Positions 41,103-42,149 of a DNA stretch of 42,149 bases are shown here, one piece after another. This DNA comes from Beijerinckiaceae bacterium (GTDB lineage Bacteria > Pseudomonadota > Alphaproteobacteria > Rhizobiales > Beijerinckiaceae). The DNA lies in NCBI GenBank assembly GCA_947380915.1, contig CANCSY010000005.1, positions 1-42,149 on the forward strand, written 5' to 3'. The notes under the pieces were generated by a model. It was not told the origin of the DNA. It saw only the letters and a program-made list of their open reading frames with translations, and did not search any database. Position numbers and translations under genes: made by a program. Position 1 is the first letter of the stretch, and every line of letters starts with the position of its first letter.

Positions 41103-42014
41103 ATGGGACGGGTCATGCGGAATCTGGAAGAAATGGAAGCGTTGCGGCATGTCCTCACCCGTCAGAGCTTCATTCTCGCGGCGCGCGAACTCAATACATC
41201 GCCTGCAACCATCACGAGACGCATCGCCGCCCTCGAAGAAAGCCTCGGCGTAAAGCTGGTAAATCGCAACACACGACAGGTCAGCGCGACGGACGCTGGC
41301 AAGAGATATCTGGCGCTCGCTCAACGCATCCTGGACGAAGTAAACCGTGAGGAGCTTCTGATCAGCAGGATGAGCCTTGAGACAGACGGCCCCTTGAAGG
41401 TTCTTGTCTCAAAATCATTCGGCAACCTTCATATGGGCAGCGCCGTCGGGGACTTCATGTCGATGTATCCGGGCATCGAGACTTCGGTCATCGTCAGCGA
41501 CGCATCGTTGCCATCGCTGGATCCCATTCAGGGTGGTTTTGATCTCGCCATTCGGCTTGGGGAACCGAGGGCAACCGGCCTTTTCGCCAGATCGCTGGGG
41601 GAAGCAAAATGGATCGCCTGCGCATCACCAACCTATCTTGAAAAAGCGGGAACGCCCCAATCGCCCGCGGACCTGAGCCAACACAAATGCATTCGGCACG
41701 AGATGTATCAATCGAAAGCATGGGAGTTCGCTAAAGGAACCGAAAAACAAATTGTCAAGATCAAGAGCCAGGCAAGCACGAACAGTGTCATCATTGCCCG
41801 GGATCTGGCCATTTCCGGTCTGGGTGTGACGCTGATACCCAGTTACTGCCTCAATGATGAACTGAAAACTGGCTCACTGGCGCAGGTACTATCCCACTGG
41901 AAACTTCCAGCCCAAAAAATACGTGCGCTTTATCCGCATACCCGCCTTCAAGCCACCAAGGTCAAAGTCTTTCTCGATTTCATGCAAAAGCGATTCAAGA
42001 CCACCCTTGGCTAA
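41103..42014 (+). CDS. LysR family transcriptional regulator
   Basis: A 303-residue regulator of typical LTTR length. The N-terminal winged helix-turn-helix includes FILAARELNTSPATITRRIA near residues 18-37 and LVNRNTRQVSATDAGKRYLA near 46-66. The remainder is the two-lobed inducer domain, with FDLAIRLGEP near 142 and DLAISGLGVTLIPSY near 240. ATG 41103 is preferred because it gives the standard distance to the HTH; M50 at 41115 is an alternative. It is divergent from the Bug8 operon and probably activates or represses it with the substrate or a CoA ester as inducer. Confidence 0.9.
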   Translation: MGRVMRNLEEMEALRHVLTRQSFILAARELNTSPATITRRIAALEESLGVKLVNRNTRQVSATDAGKRYLALAQRILDEVNREELLISRMSLETDGPLKVLVSKSFGNLHMGSAVGDFMSMYPGIETSVIVSDASLPSLDPIQGGFDLAIRLGEPRATGLFARSLGEAKWIACASPTYLEKAGTPQSPADLSQHKCIRHEMYQSKAWEFAKGTEKQIVKIKSQASTNSVIIARDLAISGLGVTLIPSYCLNDELKTGSLAQVLSHWKLPAQKIRALYPHTRLQATKVKVFLDFMQKRFKTTLG

Positions 42015-42045
42015 GCGGATCATGTGAGCCCTCAACCGCCAGTCC

Positions 42046-42149
42046 TCACGCCTTCACCAGCCAATCCGTCCCTACCGCCGGGCCGATCTGGCCGTGATCG
42101 ACAATCGTCAGGCCATTCATTTCCCAGACATAGCAGGCGCCGCTCCTGA
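42046..42149 (-). CDS. Unidentified protein, C-terminal fragment at window edge
   Basis: Thirty-three residues at the end of a minus-strand frame (ending DHGQIGPAVGTDWLVKA) before TGA at 42046-42048. The codon pattern and downstream convergence with LysR support a real gene, but the segment is too short to assign to a family. Confidence 0.5.
   Translation of the reverse strand, partial: RSGACYVWEMNGLTIVDHGQIGPAVGTDWLVKA

Noticed and set aside
1..42149. Insertion sequences, CRISPR arrays, prophage genes
   Set aside because: No transposase, integrase, phage or repeat-spacer pattern was seen in any frame.

Overview
The window looks like chromosomal or large-replicon DNA from a GC-rich (roughly 60%) soil- or water-type proteobacterium. 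The gene content (divergent Bug/TctC receptors, an EtfD/EMO-like iron-sulfur protein, a TcuA-like flavoprotein, MmgE/PrpD, GldG/DUF4340) fits an alphaproteobacterium best, probably Hyphomicrobiales. That placement is inferred from gene content, not from a marker gene. About 33 intact or edge-truncated genes and one gene fragment are supported. I see no insertion sequence, CRISPR array, rRNA or intact tRNA.

The layout is a chain of short catabolic modules. Most carry their own periplasmic solute receptor of the Bug/TctC type (tripartite tricarboxylate transporter family). There are eight of these receptors (4085, 13274, 17338, 23281, 26059 minus, 30019, 35659 minus, 39903 minus) and two NMT1/THI5-like ABC receptors (left edge and 18863). 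No TctA, TctB, ABC permease or ABC ATPase partner for any of them is present.

Region by region: 1-2080 has a truncated ABC receptor diverging from a GlcD-like FAD oxidoreductase. 2081-2806 is an AT-rich scar with a tRNA-like remnant and an amidohydrolase fragment. 2807-5152 has a Gfo/Idh/MocA oxidoreductase plus Bug1. 5451-7704 has an Asp/Glu-racemase-fold protein (probably frameshifted) and MmgE/PrpD. 7969-14290 is a tight operon of a membrane iron-sulfur EMO/EtfD-like protein, a TcuA-like flavoprotein, EtfB, EtfA and Bug2. Converging on it is a minus-strand pair (14300-17199) of a CapA-like protein and a second TcuA-like flavoprotein, divergent from Bug3. 18863-22263 has an ABC receptor convergent with an orphan CoxL/XdhA-type molybdenum subunit. 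22492-25951 has an enoyl-CoA hydratase-like protein, Bug4 and a UbiD-family decarboxylase. 26059-31053 has Bug5 (minus) divergent from crotonase, dienelactone hydrolase, SDR and Bug6. 31198-35611 is a four-gene GldA/GldF/GldG/DUF4340 ABC export-like operon, unrelated to catabolism. 35659-40940 (minus) has Bug8, SDR, acyl-CoA dehydrogenase, CoA-transferase and Bug7, divergent from a LysR regulator (41103-42014).

The most distinctive system is 7969-14290. The gene set suggests that a carboxylate captured by Bug2 is dehydrogenated by a TcuA-like flavoprotein, and that electrons pass through EtfAB to the quinone pool via the EMO-like protein instead of through a TcuB partner. A second theme is a duplicated SDR+Bug pair (29202-31053 and 39084-40940), in which both members look like sister paralogs and both SDRs lack the usual Tyr-x-x-x-Lys active site.
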